Source: Chitinophagaceae bacterium (GTDB lineage: Bacteria > Bacteroidota > Bacteroidia > Chitinophagales > Chitinophagaceae). Taken from it: a DNA stretch of 64,000 nucleotides. Below the pieces are notes generated by a model. That model saw only the letters and a program-made list of their open reading frames with translations, was not told the DNA's origin and did no database searches. Within the stretch, counting starts at the first letter, position 1. Each line of letters starts with the position of its first letter. Position numbers and translations under genes: made by a program. Shown here one piece after another: positions 1-10,005 of the stretch. The stretch covers positions 186,001-250,000 of the forward strand of contig JADKIE010000002.1 of the NCBI GenBank assembly GCA_016721385.1, read 5' to 3'.

Positions 1-793
1 AATAATTGTTTACTACATCAAATTGATAACTGCCATTTATTGTTTGCAAATTTTCAACATGAATATTTGCGCCACTATCCTTGCCACTATATGTACATGT
101 ATCAGCTACTTTACATTCGGCTCCTCTTTTTAAACCATGTTTTATTATTAAGCATCCTCCGTTTTTAACCCGGGCAGAAAATTCAATAAAAGCATTTTCC
201 ACATTTTCGGCTGTGCCATATATATCCAGATGATCGGCATCCATGGCCGTAATTATTGCAATATCCGGACTCAGTTTTAAAAAACTTCTGTCATATTCAT
301 CTGCCTCTACCACACAAACATTTTTTGGCGACGACCAAAAATTACTATTATAATTTACTGCAATACCACCCAAAAAAGCATTGCAACCATAGCCACTGTG
401 TTGCAATAAATGAGCAACCATCGTACTTGTTGTTGTTTTACCATGCGTACCTGCAACACAGATATTAAAAGAGCTATTGGTAATTGCACCCAGCACATCG
501 CTGCGTTTTACAACTGTATAATTATTCTGTAAAAAATAATTTAATTCCTTGCTATCCTTAGGTATTGCCGGTGTGTAAACTATTATTGCTGCTTCTTTAT
601 CAATTAACGTAATATTATCTTCGTAGTGAACATTTACTCCTTCGTTAACTAATTGTTTTGTTAATGTGGTTTCTGTTTTATCGTAACCGGAAACAATAAC
701 ACCTTTTGCATTAAAATACCTTGCTAAAGCACTCATACCAATGCCCCCAATGCCAATAAAGTAAATTCGTTTTATGGTGTTTATTTCTATCAA
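1..793 (-). CDS. murC: UDP-N-acetylmuramate--L-alanine ligase MurC (5' part, runs off left edge)
   Basis: MurC is the cytoplasmic ligase that adds L-Ala to UDP-MurNAc with ATP, the first step of the stem peptide. I translated the strand directly. It has the N-terminal dinucleotide-fold motif FIGIGGIGMSALARYF, the P-loop GTHGKTTT near residue 115, and the EADEYDRSFL motif, all diagnostic of MurC rather than MurD/E/F. The C-terminal domain lies outside the window. No ATG occurs before the first motif. The likely start is the TTG at 791-793, which overlaps the murG stop (TTGA). AGGAG lies 7 nt upstream (801-805), one of the few Shine-Dalgarno-like sites here. It is the last visible gene of the dcw cluster; in related genomes ftsQ/ftsA/ftsZ follow (family knowledge, not seen). 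Confidence 0.93.
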   Translation of the reverse strand, partial: MIEINTIKRIYFIGIGGIGMSALARYFNAKGVIVSGYDKTETTLTKQLVNEGVNVHYEDNITLIDKEAAIIVYTPAIPKDSKELNYFLQNNYTVVKRSDVLGAITNSSFNICVAGTHGKTTTSTMVAHLLQHSGYGCNAFLGGIAVNYNSNFWSSPKNVCVVEADEYDRSFLKLSPDIAIITAMDADHLDIYGTAENVENAFIEFSARVKNGGCLIIKHGLKRGAECKVADTCTYSGKDSGANIHVENLQTINGSYQFDVVNNY

Positions 794-1881
794 TTTAATG
801 CTCCTAAAATTTCGTTTGCAATAATTTCATCTGCATTTGTTACCGCCAGTTTTGCTATATTTTGTTTAAGTTCATTTTGTTTTACATCATCTTTCGACAA
901 CTCAATAATGGTACTTACTAATTTATCTAACGCCTGATTATCATTTATCATAAGTGCTGCACCTTTATTAACTAAATTTTGTGCATTTGCGGTTTGATGA
1001 TCCTCTGCCGCATATGGAAAAGGCACAAAAACAGCCGGCTTTTTGGCCACACACAACTCGGCTATTGCCATAGCACCGCTACGGCTAATAACCAAATCGG
1101 CTGCCGAATAGGCATATTCCATTTTGGTTATAAAATCATTTGTCCATATGTTATCCATTCCTTCTGTTGCTTTTTTTGCTATTAGGGCAAATGGTTTTCC
1201 CGATTGCCATATTAATTGCAAATTGTTTTTTGCAAATTCATTTATATGCTTTTGCAAAGCTTCATTTATGCTTTTTGCGCCAAGGCTTCCTCCAACAGAT
1301 AGAATTGTTTTTTTTGCAGGGTTTAATCCGAAAAAATTCACTGCCTCTTCTCTGCCTATTTTATTTTTAACTATTGATTCTCTTACAGGATTACCCGTAA
1401 TTACAATTTTATTTGAAGGGAAGAATTTTTCCATGCCATCTGTTGCTACAAATATTTTTGTAGCATTTTTACCAAGGTAGATATTGCTTTTACCTGCAAA
1501 GGAGTTGCTTTCGTGTATAAATGTTTTTATACCTTTTGCTTGTGCAAATTTTAGTACCGGAAAACTTGAGTAACCTCCAACACCAATAACTGCAACAGGT
1601 TTAAACATTTTAAAAATCTTACGTACCTGGATAAAACTTTTAATTAGTTTAAATGGTAAGCCAATATTTTTTATCAAAGAACTTCTGTTAAATCCGGCAA
1701 TATCTAATCCTTCTATTTTATACCCGGCTTGAGGTACTTTTTCCATTTCCATTTTTCCTTTTGCACCTACAAACAATATTTCAGCATTGGGTTGTATTTT
1801 TTTTAAAGCATTTGCTATGGCTATGGCCGGAAAAATATGCCCCCCTGTACCACCACCTGCTATAATTATTTTATTACTCAT
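790..1881 (-). CDS. murG: MurG, lipid II-forming GlcNAc transferase
   Basis: MurG is a peripheral membrane glycosyltransferase. It transfers GlcNAc from UDP-GlcNAc to lipid I on the inner face of the membrane, giving lipid II. The 363-residue product has the N-terminal glycine-rich loop GGGTGGHIFPAIAIA at residues 9-23 and GVGGYSSFPVL near 100. The second Rossmann domain carries SVGGSLGAKSIN and the donor-binding region SRSGAMAIAEL followed by PFPYAAEDHQTANA. Length is normal for the family. The ATG start overlaps the end of ftsW by 8 nt, and the TGA stop overlaps the TTG of murC, so translation is probably coupled along ftsW-murG-murC. No defect seen. Confidence 0.97.
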   Translation of the reverse strand: MSNKIIIAGGGTGGHIFPAIAIANALKKIQPNAEILFVGAKGKMEMEKVPQAGYKIEGLDIAGFNRSSLIKNIGLPFKLIKSFIQVRKIFKMFKPVAVIGVGGYSSFPVLKFAQAKGIKTFIHESNSFAGKSNIYLGKNATKIFVATDGMEKFFPSNKIVITGNPVRESIVKNKIGREEAVNFFGLNPAKKTILSVGGSLGAKSINEALQKHINEFAKNNLQLIWQSGKPFALIAKKATEGMDNIWTNDFITKMEYAYSAADLVISRSGAMAIAELCVAKKPAVFVPFPYAAEDHQTANAQNLVNKGAALMINDNQALDKLVSTIIELSKDDVKQNELKQNIAKLAVTNADEIIANEILGALN

Positions 1882-3136
1882 TTACTACAACTTGTTGATT
1901 TTTGCCTTCCAACTGCTCCACGTTTCGGGCCACACTTAATACTATACCAATGGCAAGACATGTAAATAAAAAGCTACTGCCGCCCATACTTACCAACGGC
2001 AACGTAACACCTGTATTGGGAAAAGCATTTACAGCTACTCCCATATTTGCAATAGCCTGAATAACTAATGTAAAACTCAGCGCCAGCGCTAAAAATGCAC
2101 CAACTGCATAAGGGCATTTTCTAAATAGCCGAATACACCTGTACAAAAACAATAAATAAATAAATACCATGAATGATGCTCCCAAAAAACCATACTCTTC
2201 AATAATTATTGCATAAATAAAATCGCTATAGCTATGTGGTAAAAAATTTCTTTGCTCACTTTTTCCCGGGCCTAAACCAATCCATCCACCTTTAGCAATT
2301 GCTATTTTTGCCTGATTGATTTGATATAATTTTTCGCTTTCGGTATTTTTATCTGAGTAAACAAATGTTTGAATACGACTTATCCATGTTGGTATTCTTC
2401 CTGCAGAAAAAATTGCCGGAAGTTCTTTTGTTTTATGCTCTTGCTTATCGTAATATTTTACTGCAATAGAAAATAAAATAAACACAGGTACAAGCCCGAT
2501 GGCTATGGTTACTAAAATATGTTTGGTACTGATACGTCCAATAAACATTAGCACTAAGCTTGTAGCACCAATTAATAAAGCTGTAGATAAATTTGCCGGA
2601 GCAATTAACATACAAATAATTGCAACAGGAACTATAATTGGCAAAAACCCTTTTTTAAAATCTTTAATTACGTTTTGCTTGCGGCTTAGTTGCAGGCTTA
2701 AGTACATAAACAAAGCCAGCTTTGCCATATCAGACGTTTGAAACGTCATGTTTATTACCGGTAACTTAATCCATCTGCTTCCTTCATTTAATTTCATTCC
2801 AAAAAAGTAAGTGTAAATGAGCAGCGGTATAGAAATTAAGAATATGATTTTAGCTACTCTTGCATAAATGTTATAATTAATCCTATGTGCAAAATAAATA
2901 ACCAATACACCTAAAATAATAAACGCAAATTGCTTAAACAAATAACTTTCGGTGCTTTTGTTATATTTATAAGCTAATGAACCTGTGCTACTGTATACCA
3001 CCAATAAACTTACAAGAGTTAGTATTACTACAATTGCCCAAATAACCCTGTCACCCTTGGTTTTGGAAACCAGGTTATTGCCTACATTGCTAAATGAAGG
3101 TGTAAAAAATTGCTTTATGTTTATGTTATCTGCCAA
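1874..3136 (-). CDS. ftsW: FtsW, SEDS-family septal peptidoglycan polymerase
   Basis: A SEDS-family polytopic membrane protein of about ten helices. In the divisome, FtsW polymerises lipid II together with the class B penicillin-binding protein FtsI. The 420-residue product begins its first membrane helix after a basic TKGDRVIW segment and carries the conserved ARNMG-like tail region PNTGVTLPLVSMGGSSF near residue 385. Placement between murD and murG marks it as FtsW rather than RodA. The frame opens with TTG at 3134-3136, immediately after the murD stop codon, and no ATG precedes the first helix, so I accept TTG. The 3' end overlaps murG by 8 nt. No disruption seen. Confidence 0.94.
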   Translation of the reverse strand: MADNINIKQFFTPSFSNVGNNLVSKTKGDRVIWAIVVILTLVSLLVVYSSTGSLAYKYNKSTESYLFKQFAFIILGVLVIYFAHRINYNIYARVAKIIFLISIPLLIYTYFFGMKLNEGSRWIKLPVINMTFQTSDMAKLALFMYLSLQLSRKQNVIKDFKKGFLPIIVPVAIICMLIAPANLSTALLIGATSLVLMFIGRISTKHILVTIAIGLVPVFILFSIAVKYYDKQEHKTKELPAIFSAGRIPTWISRIQTFVYSDKNTESEKLYQINQAKIAIAKGGWIGLGPGKSEQRNFLPHSYSDFIYAIIIEEYGFLGASFMVFIYLLFLYRCIRLFRKCPYAVGAFLALALSFTLVIQAIANMGVAVNAFPNTGVTLPLVSMGGSSFLFTCLAIGIVLSVARNVEQLEGKNQQVVVNE

Positions 3137-4476
3137 TTATAATTCTTTTACAGCTTGTTTAAATTGATTGCCTCTATCTTCATAATTTTTAAATAAATCA
3201 AAACTTGCACATGCCGGGCTTAGTAAAACCACATCCCCTTTTTCGGCAAAATGAAATGCCGCATTTACTGCTTCGGTTGCAGATACAGTGTTTACAATTA
3301 ATGACACAACATCTCCAAAAGCTTCATGTATTTTTAAATTATCTGTACCCATGCACACAATAGCTTTTACTTTTTCCTTAACTAATTCTTTAATTAACGA
3401 ATAATCATTCCCCTTATCTACACCGCCCAAAATAAGTATGGTTGGTTTTTCCATGCTTTCCAATGCAAACCATGTACTGTTTACATTTGTAGCTTTGCTA
3501 TCATTAATAAACTCTACGTTTTTAATGGTTGCTACCGGCTCCATTCTATGCTCTAAGCTTTCAAAGGTTTGAAGCGCTTCTCTAATTTTTTCTTTTCTAA
3601 TGTCAACCGCTGTTGCTGCTAAACTTGCTGCCATACTATTATATTGATTATGTTTTCCTTTAAGTGCAAAGTCTGATATGTTCATTTGCATTTCTTCGTT
3701 TTTCCATTTTAAGTGCATTTTTGCGTTAAGCAAGTAGGCACCTTGTGGCAGTTGTTTACTCATGGTAAATGGGGCTAGTGTTGATTTAATGGAATAGTTA
3801 GTAATATTTTTTATTGTTGTTTCGTCATCTAATGAATAAATAAAAACATCATTTTCATTTTGGTTTTGGGTAATCCGAAATTTGCTGCTTATATAATTTT
3901 GAATATTATAGTCGTACCTGTCTAAATGATCTTCTGTAATATTAGTTAGCACAGCAACATCGGGTTTAAATGTTTTTATGTCATCTAATTGAAAAGAACT
4001 TATTTCAGCAACGTACAATGGCTTAGGCATTAAGGCCACTTGCCGTGCAAACGAATACCCAATGTTGCCAACCACTGCACAATCTTTATTAGCTGTTTTG
4101 CACATGTGATAAATTAAGGAAGTAGTTGTTGTTTTCCCGTTGCTCCCAGTTACTGCAATTATTTTACTATCCCCTTTAAACCTGTATGCCAACTCTATTT
4201 CACTGATAATTGAAATTCCTTTTGCTCTGATTTTTTTTACCAACTCATTTTTTTCCGGAATACCCGGGCTTTTCATTACTTCATTTGCCGATAAAATTTT
4301 TTCTTCGCTGTGCTGACCCTCTTCAAAAACGATTTTATATTTTTTAATTCGTTTTTGTATGCTTCAGCAATTTTTCCTCCGTCACTAACAAATACATCAT
4401 ATCCTTGCTGTTGGGCAAGTAGAGCTGCTCCTACTCCACTTTCACCTGCACCTAATATGATTATTTGTTTCTTCAT
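3137..4476 (-). CDS. murD: MurD, UDP-MurNAc-L-Ala:D-Glu ligase (one frameshift)
   Basis: MurD is the cytoplasmic ATP-dependent ligase adding D-Glu to UDP-MurNAc-L-Ala. The N-terminal 60 residues (LGAGESGVGAALLA dinucleotide fold) lie in one frame. The rest, with SPGIPEKNEL, the P-loop VTGSNGKTTTTSL, LTNITEDHLDRY and LSPACASFDLFKNYEDRG, lies in another. The join falls at the T run 4333-4336: one added base there restores VFEEGQHSEEKIL, the expected sequence ahead of SPGIP. A single MurD is essential, so I read this as a consensus error rather than a real lesion. The start is the ATG at 4474-4476; the TTG just upstream is also possible. The stop abuts the ftsW start. Repaired length of about 447 residues is normal. 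Confidence 0.9.
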
Positions 4477-4612
4477 CAATTTTAAAAAAATGGTTTTTCT
4501 ATAGTATAGAATTTAACAGGTCAGCATTTCATTGGACATTTAGATTTTCACAGGCATTGGTTTAATAATGGAAAAACATAGATAGGTTACTTTTGGTTTT
4601 CCAGTACTCTCT

Positions 4613-5935
4613 TTATCTCATCTTTAATGTTACTATTGCCATCACTACACTCAATATGGTTACAATCCAAAAGCGTACTGCAATTTTACTTTCGTGATAA
4701 CCCTTTTTTTGGTAATGATGATGCAAAGGACTCATTAAGAAAATTCGTTTTCCTTCGCCATACTTTCGTTTGGTGTATTTGAAATATGTTACCTGTATCA
4801 TCACACTTAAAAGTTCTATCAAAAACACAAAACAGAAAATAGGTATTAATAATTCTTTACGTACAATAATGGCAAGTGCAGCAATAATTCCTCCTAAAGC
4901 CAGGCTTCCGGTGTCTCCCATAAAAACCTGCGCCGGATACGAGTTGTACCACAAAAAACCAATACATGCTCCAACAAAAGCACCAATAAAAACAGACAGC
5001 TCTCCAAGGTTAGGTATGTACATTATATTTAAATACTCGGCAAATTTTATATTGCCGCTTACATAGGCAAATATGCCCAGGCAAATACCTATTATGGCAC
5101 TAACTCCTGTAGCTAAGCCATCTAAACCATCGGTAATATTTGCCCCATTACTTACTGCTGTTACAATAAATATTACAATTAAGATGTAAAGAATATAGGC
5201 ATAACCTCTTAACCCTTCTGGCAATAATTTGGCGTAATTAAACTCATGGTTTTTTACAAATGGAATGGTAGTTATAATATCTTTTACATTTACATATTTA
5301 TGTGGCACACCATCTATAGTTCTAATAATAACACTATCGCCAATCCATTTTTGATTATCTTTTGAACTTTCAATTTCTTTTCTTATTTCTTCTTTATTAG
5401 CACCATACACTTCTCTTTGTACTGTTACACTTGGCGTGAAGTATAATGTTGCACCCACAATAATTCCCAACATTACCTGCCCAAAAATTTTAAACCTGCC
5501 TGCTAACCCGTCTGCATCGCTTTTTTTATACGTTATACCCTTTGCCAATTCAATTCGTTTAGCTCTTATTTGTAAATAATCATCAATAAAACGAATAGTG
5601 CCCAGGCAAACAGTACAAAGAAGCAGAAGCCTTACGTACACTTTATCTAAATTGGCAAATAATAAAGTGGGAATGATTATTGCTAATAAAATTATAATAC
5701 CACCCATAGTTGGTGTGCCTTTTTTTTGCTGCTCACCAGCCAAGCCAAGATCTCTAACACTTTCGCCTAATTGCTTACGCTGCAAATAAGTAATTAATTT
5801 TTTTCCGTAAACAGTAGTAATAACCAAGCTTAGCAATACTGCTAATAGTATTCTAAAGGTTTGGAATTTAAACAAACCGCTACCGGGGAAATTAAATCCC
5901 TCTTTTGTTAACCAATCAAATAAGTGATAGAGCAT
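4613..5935 (-). CDS. mraY: MraY, phospho-MurNAc-pentapeptide translocase
   Basis: MraY transfers phospho-MurNAc-pentapeptide from UDP to undecaprenyl phosphate at the inner membrane, making lipid I. The protein has about ten predicted membrane helices. Motifs seen are KKGTPTMGGIIILLA near residue 72, FIDDYLQIRAKR near 116, NGANITDGLDGLATG near 263 and FMGDTGSLALGG near 340. At 440 residues it is about 80 longer than the Escherichia coli enzyme. The extra length is a hydrophilic insert at about residues 170-245, a size variant I associate with Bacteroidota. The 133-nt gap to murD and the 116-nt gap to murE are the only sizeable breaks inside the cluster. Confidence 0.96.
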   Translation of the reverse strand: MLYHLFDWLTKEGFNFPGSGLFKFQTFRILLAVLLSLVITTVYGKKLITYLQRKQLGESVRDLGLAGEQQKKGTPTMGGIIILLAIIIPTLLFANLDKVYVRLLLLCTVCLGTIRFIDDYLQIRAKRIELAKGITYKKSDADGLAGRFKIFGQVMLGIIVGATLYFTPSVTVQREVYGANKEEIRKEIESSKDNQKWIGDSVIIRTIDGVPHKYVNVKDIITTIPFVKNHEFNYAKLLPEGLRGYAYILYILIVIFIVTAVSNGANITDGLDGLATGVSAIIGICLGIFAYVSGNIKFAEYLNIMYIPNLGELSVFIGAFVGACIGFLWYNSYPAQVFMGDTGSLALGGIIAALAIIVRKELLIPIFCFVFLIELLSVMIQVTYFKYTKRKYGEGKRIFLMSPLHHHYQKKGYHESKIAVRFWIVTILSVVMAIVTLKMR

Positions 5936-6051
5936 ATTCTCTGTTTACTGTTTTGTGTTTACTGTTGTGGTTTTATCAATTTTAAAGTTTATTTTATTAG
6001 CAGCCTCTCTATACATAGACTGCTAACAGAAAACCTCAAACCGAAAACCGT

Positions 6052-7515
6052 TTACTTTTCTAATAATTCAAACATTTCCTTTAGTACTTTCTTATCATCA
6101 AAATCGTACTTCACTCCTTTTATTTCCTGATATTTTTCGTGCCCTTTACCTGCTACTAAAACAATATCTTCAAACGATGCAAGGCTTACAGCCGTTTTAA
6201 TAGCTTCTTTTCTATCTGCGATTGTTATTACCTTTCTTTTTGTTACAACATTTACACCTTTGTGCATATCGTTTAGTATTTCTTCCGGATCTTCATTTCG
6301 GGGATTATCGGATGTAAAAATTACTTTATCGCTATGCTCACAAGCAACCTCTGCCATTATTGGGCGTTTTGTTTTATCTCTGTTTCCACCACATCCAACT
6401 ACTGAAATTATTTTTTCGTGCCCTTGCCTTAATTTATTAATCGTTGCTAATACATTTAACAGTGCATCCGGTGTATGTGCATAATCTACAATGCCAATTA
6501 TTTTATCTTTTATACTTACTATGTAATCAAATCTTCCTTCGGCACCTTTTAGGTTACTAAGTATTTGAAGTACTTTAATTTTTTCTTGGTTAAGTGCTAT
6601 TGCCGTAGCATAAACGGCTAAAAGGTTATATGCATTAAACTCTCCAATTAATTTAAAATGCACATCAATATCATTTATTAACAAATGCAAGCCTGACAGG
6701 CTATTATCTAAAATCTTCCCTTTATAATCGGCAATTGTTTTAAGGCTGTAAAATATTTTTCTGGCAGATGTGTTTTGTAACATTACCATGCCTCTTTTAT
6801 CATCTGCATTACTTATTGCAAACGATGAAGCCGGCAAATTATCAAACCACGATTTTTTTACCTTAATGTATTCATCAAATGTTTTGTGATAATCTAAATG
6901 ATCATGTGTGATATTGCTGAAAACAGCACCCGTAAATTCTATGCCTTGTACTCTATGCTGATGTATGGCATGGCTGCTTACCTCCATAAACACATATGTG
7001 CATTGTGCATCAGCCATTTGTTTTAGCAATGCATTTAAATTTATTGCATCCGGTGTAGTGTGTGTTGCCTCAATAATTGCATCGGCAATTTGATTTTGTA
7101 CAGTACTTATTAAGCCACATTTATACCCTAATGAAGAGAATAAATTAAACAACAATGTTGCTATTGTAGTTTTTCCATTTGTGCCTGTAACACCAACTAA
7201 TTTAATTTTTGAAGAGGGATTACCATAAAAATTACAAGCCATTATACCAACTACGAAATCTGTATTTTCAACTTCTATGTATGTAATATTCGGATGTAAT
7301 TCTTCCGGCAACGTTTCACAGATAATTGCAACTGCTCCTTTTTGGATAGCTGCATTAATAAAATTATGCCCATCAGATAACGAACCTTTTATGGCAATAA
7401 AGCAACTACCTGTAATCACTTTACGAGAATCTGCCTGCAAAGCAGTTATATCTAATGCCGTATTACCAGCAATAGATTTTATACTTACTTTATATAGTAT
7501 GTCTTGTAAAATCAA
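6052..7515 (-). CDS. murE: MurE, UDP-MurNAc-tripeptide synthetase
   Basis: MurE adds the third stem-peptide residue, normally meso-diaminopimelate in this phylum, to UDP-MurNAc-dipeptide. The 487-residue product has the P-loop GVTGTNGKTTIATLLF near 110, THTTPDAINL near 152, FSNITHDHLDYHKTF near 205 and the C-terminal signature TSDNPRNEDPEEI near 408. The DNPR tetrad is the recognised meso-DAP specificity motif. The start is TTG at 7513-7515, overlapping the ftsI stop in the arrangement TTGA; no ATG is close. This copies the murG-murC junction exactly. Downstream is a 116-nt spacer before mraY with GTTTACTGT-type word repeats. Confidence 0.95.
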   Translation of the reverse strand: MILQDILYKVSIKSIAGNTALDITALQADSRKVITGSCFIAIKGSLSDGHNFINAAIQKGAVAIICETLPEELHPNITYIEVENTDFVVGIMACNFYGNPSSKIKLVGVTGTNGKTTIATLLFNLFSSLGYKCGLISTVQNQIADAIIEATHTTPDAINLNALLKQMADAQCTYVFMEVSSHAIHQHRVQGIEFTGAVFSNITHDHLDYHKTFDEYIKVKKSWFDNLPASSFAISNADDKRGMVMLQNTSARKIFYSLKTIADYKGKILDNSLSGLHLLINDIDVHFKLIGEFNAYNLLAVYATAIALNQEKIKVLQILSNLKGAEGRFDYIVSIKDKIIGIVDYAHTPDALLNVLATINKLRQGHEKIISVVGCGGNRDKTKRPIMAEVACEHSDKVIFTSDNPRNEDPEEILNDMHKGVNVVTKRKVITIADRKEAIKTAVSLASFEDIVLVAGKGHEKYQEIKGVKYDFDDKKVLKEMFELLEK

Positions 7516-9631
7516 TTTAATACTAATGTTACTGTTTGCCCTTTTTTAATTGCTGAACCCGAGTTTATAGATTGGTTTACAATTTTACCTCGGCCAACCA
7601 AGTTTATTTTTAATCCTTTATTTTCTAAAATATATACTGCATCTTTTAATCCCATACCAACAGTATTTGGCATAATGGATTTTAAATCTGTGATATTGTT
7701 ACTCAACACCGCTTTGTTACTTTTATATTGCACTGTGCGTAAGTAACCGGCATTTGTTGAGTCGGAAATTGACACAGCCATAGTAGTGAAAATTGATTTT
7801 AAATCATTTTTAAAACCAATGTAGTTGTATACACTGCTATCTGTTACGGATGCTGATTTGTATTTTTGAGTGCTTAAGTACCTGCCGTAAATTCTGTCAC
7901 TTATTTCTTTAAATACACGGCCGGACACATCTGCACCAAAAATTAATTTTGATTGGTTACTGTTTTGAATAACTACAGCCATTGTATACTTTGGATTATT
8001 TGCAGGAAAATATCCTATAAAAGATGCCTGATAAATTTTATTTCCTTTATTGTACCCTTTATTATTTAAAGCTGTAACAGCCGTACCCGTTTTGCCTGCA
8101 ATTTTATAGGCGCTATCAAATAAAATTTTATGTCCGGTACCATGTACACTATCCACCACAGCACTTAAGCATTCCCATAATTGAGCCAGGGTTTCATCGC
8201 TACAAATTTTTTGTACTAATACCTGCGGTTCAATTTTTCTTACATCTACCCCATACTCCCTAACTGCACTAACTAAGTATGGTTTCATTAACTTGCCATT
8301 ATTAGCAACTGCATTATACAATGTTAATAGATGTAAAGGAGTTACTAACTCTTCATATCCATGCGCCATATATGGTATGGTTGTATTTGCCCAGCTTCTG
8401 TTTGTTGGTTTTTTAATTGTTGGCTTTGCAGATGCCGCAGTAATATCAATTCCAGTTAAAACATCTAATCTGTATTTATGTAAATTATTTATAAACTTAG
8501 ATGGCTGATTATGATAATATTGATCGGCTAATTTTGCAAAAGCAACATTACTACTGCGTAAACAAGCATCTTTAACAGTAATAGCCCCTGCACCTAAATG
8601 AGAGTCTTTAATGCGTAAACTGTAAAAATATTTTGCGCCGCCTTCGCAATCAACAATGGTGTTTTTATTTACAAAACCATCATCCATCAAACTCATTAGT
8701 GTTGCCAGTTTAAATACAGAGCCCGGTTCTGTTGCTTTTGCAATTCCATAATTTAAATCTTCGGCGTAAGTACCATCTGCTTGCTTACCCAAATTGGCAA
8801 TGGCTTTTATTTTTCCTGTAGCGGTTTCCATTACTATAGCCGTACCATGTATAGAGTTATTATTTAGTAACATTTTCATTAAAGCATTTTCAGCAACATC
8901 CTGCATATAAGTGTCTAATGTTGTAATAATATCTTTGCCATTTTCAGGATCAACTTCTGCACCGTCAACCGGCACATAAGCACCTGCCATATAACGCATC
9001 AAACGCTGGCCGGTACTGCCTTTTAGCAGGCTATCATAGCTTCTTTCCAAGCCTACATTTTTATTACTATCTTCTCTTGACAAACCAATTGTTCTGTTGG
9101 CCAATAATACATACGGATTAATACGTTTATCTCTTGGGTCAATAATAAAGCCACTTTTATTTCGTCCCTGACGAACTAACGGAAAATCACGTAATGCTTT
9201 GTACTCCGAAAAAGATATTTTCTTTTTTAATGTAAAATATCTGTCTTCATTTTTATATGCCAGTTGTAATACTTTTTTATACTCTGTGGTGGTTTTATCC
9301 TTAAAAAGATTTGCTAAACTAATACTTAGCGAATCTATATTTTCCCTAAAACGTTTACCATTTTTTCTCTTAAACCCTCAGCTCCAAAATCTATAAATAC
9401 ATCAAAGATTGGAACAGATGTGCTAAGCATATTCCCATCCTCACTATATATTGTGCCTCTTTCGGCCTGTATAGGCAAGTATTTTAAATGCAAACTATCT
9501 CCCATTTTTTCCCAGTACTTACCTTCAATTCGCTGAATATAAAAAGCCCTGCCCAGCACTACCATGCCAAGCAATGCCATTGCAATAAAACAGAGATAAA
9601 CTCTCCACAATATGTCTTTTTTTATATCCAT
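7512..9631 (-). CDS. ftsI: FtsI, septal class B penicillin-binding protein with PASTA domain (one frameshift)
   Basis: FtsI is the transpeptidase that cross-links septal peptidoglycan. It is anchored by one N-terminal helix (about residues 8-28). Motifs seen are the active-site tetrad SVFK, the SSNVAF (SxN) motif and KIAGKTGTAV (KTGT). A C-terminal PASTA-like domain follows: NTVGMGLKDAVYILENKG. The first 90-odd residues and the remainder are in different frames. They join at the T run 9361-9366, where one missing base restores REKNGKRFRENIDSL and then about 75 continuous residues up to the long second reading frame. Start ATG at 9629-9631. The gene is essential, so an indel error is likelier than a true mutation. 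The stop overlaps murE. Confidence 0.92.
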
Positions 9632-9660
9632 CAATTTATCTCCAAAGGAGATTTTGTTTT

Positions 9661-10005
9661 TTATTTAATGGTATCCGATAATAAAACCGGTGGTGTTAAT
9701 AATTCTTTTAACCCTAATGGCTCTACCGCTTTTACCAACTCACTGGCTTTGCTTCTAAAAATCACTTCGCTTTTAATAGTTTTATACTCGTACTCCATCT
9801 CTTTAATGTGTTTTTCGGTTGTGCTTATTTTTCGGGCAATTTTATCATTAAAGTGCCCGTTATATATATATAGTACAGCCAGTAACGACAGAAATAAAAA
9901 GAATGGGATGTTTTTTTCTACCCATTTATAATTCAACAGTTTTTTCCACTCTATTTTTTGATTAGATGTGGTTTGTTGTTGATCTGTATTTTTATTTTCT
10001 GCCAT
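9661..10005 (-). CDS. ftsL: FtsL-like divisome protein
   Basis: A small bitopic membrane protein of 114 residues. A charged cytoplasmic tail rich in Q, T and K is followed by one helix (about residues 34-52, IPFFLFLSLLAVLYIY). A periplasmic coiled-coil stretch comes next (about 58-95). FtsL proteins bridge FtsQ/FtsB to FtsW/FtsI. Sequence is poorly conserved, so the call rests on topology, size and position between rsmH and ftsI, which is the standard ftsL slot. The start overlaps the rsmH 3' end by 14 nt; the 29-nt gap to ftsI is also normal. No leucine zipper is obvious. Confidence 0.8.
   Translation of the reverse strand: MAENKNTDQQQTTSNQKIEWKKLLNYKWVEKNIPFFLFLSLLAVLYIYNGHFNDKIARKISTTEKHIKEMEYEYKTIKSEVIFRSKASELVKAVEPLGLKELLTPPVLLSDTIK

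Noticed and set aside
3137..4476. murD as two separate genes or a pseudogene
   Set aside because: One base at 4333-4336 restores the expected MurD sequence across the join, the gene is essential, and the same kind of break recurs throughout the window.
7512..9631. Programmed frameshifting in ftsI
   Set aside because: The site is a plain run of six A on the coding strand with no slippery heptamer plus structure that I can see; a lost A explains it.
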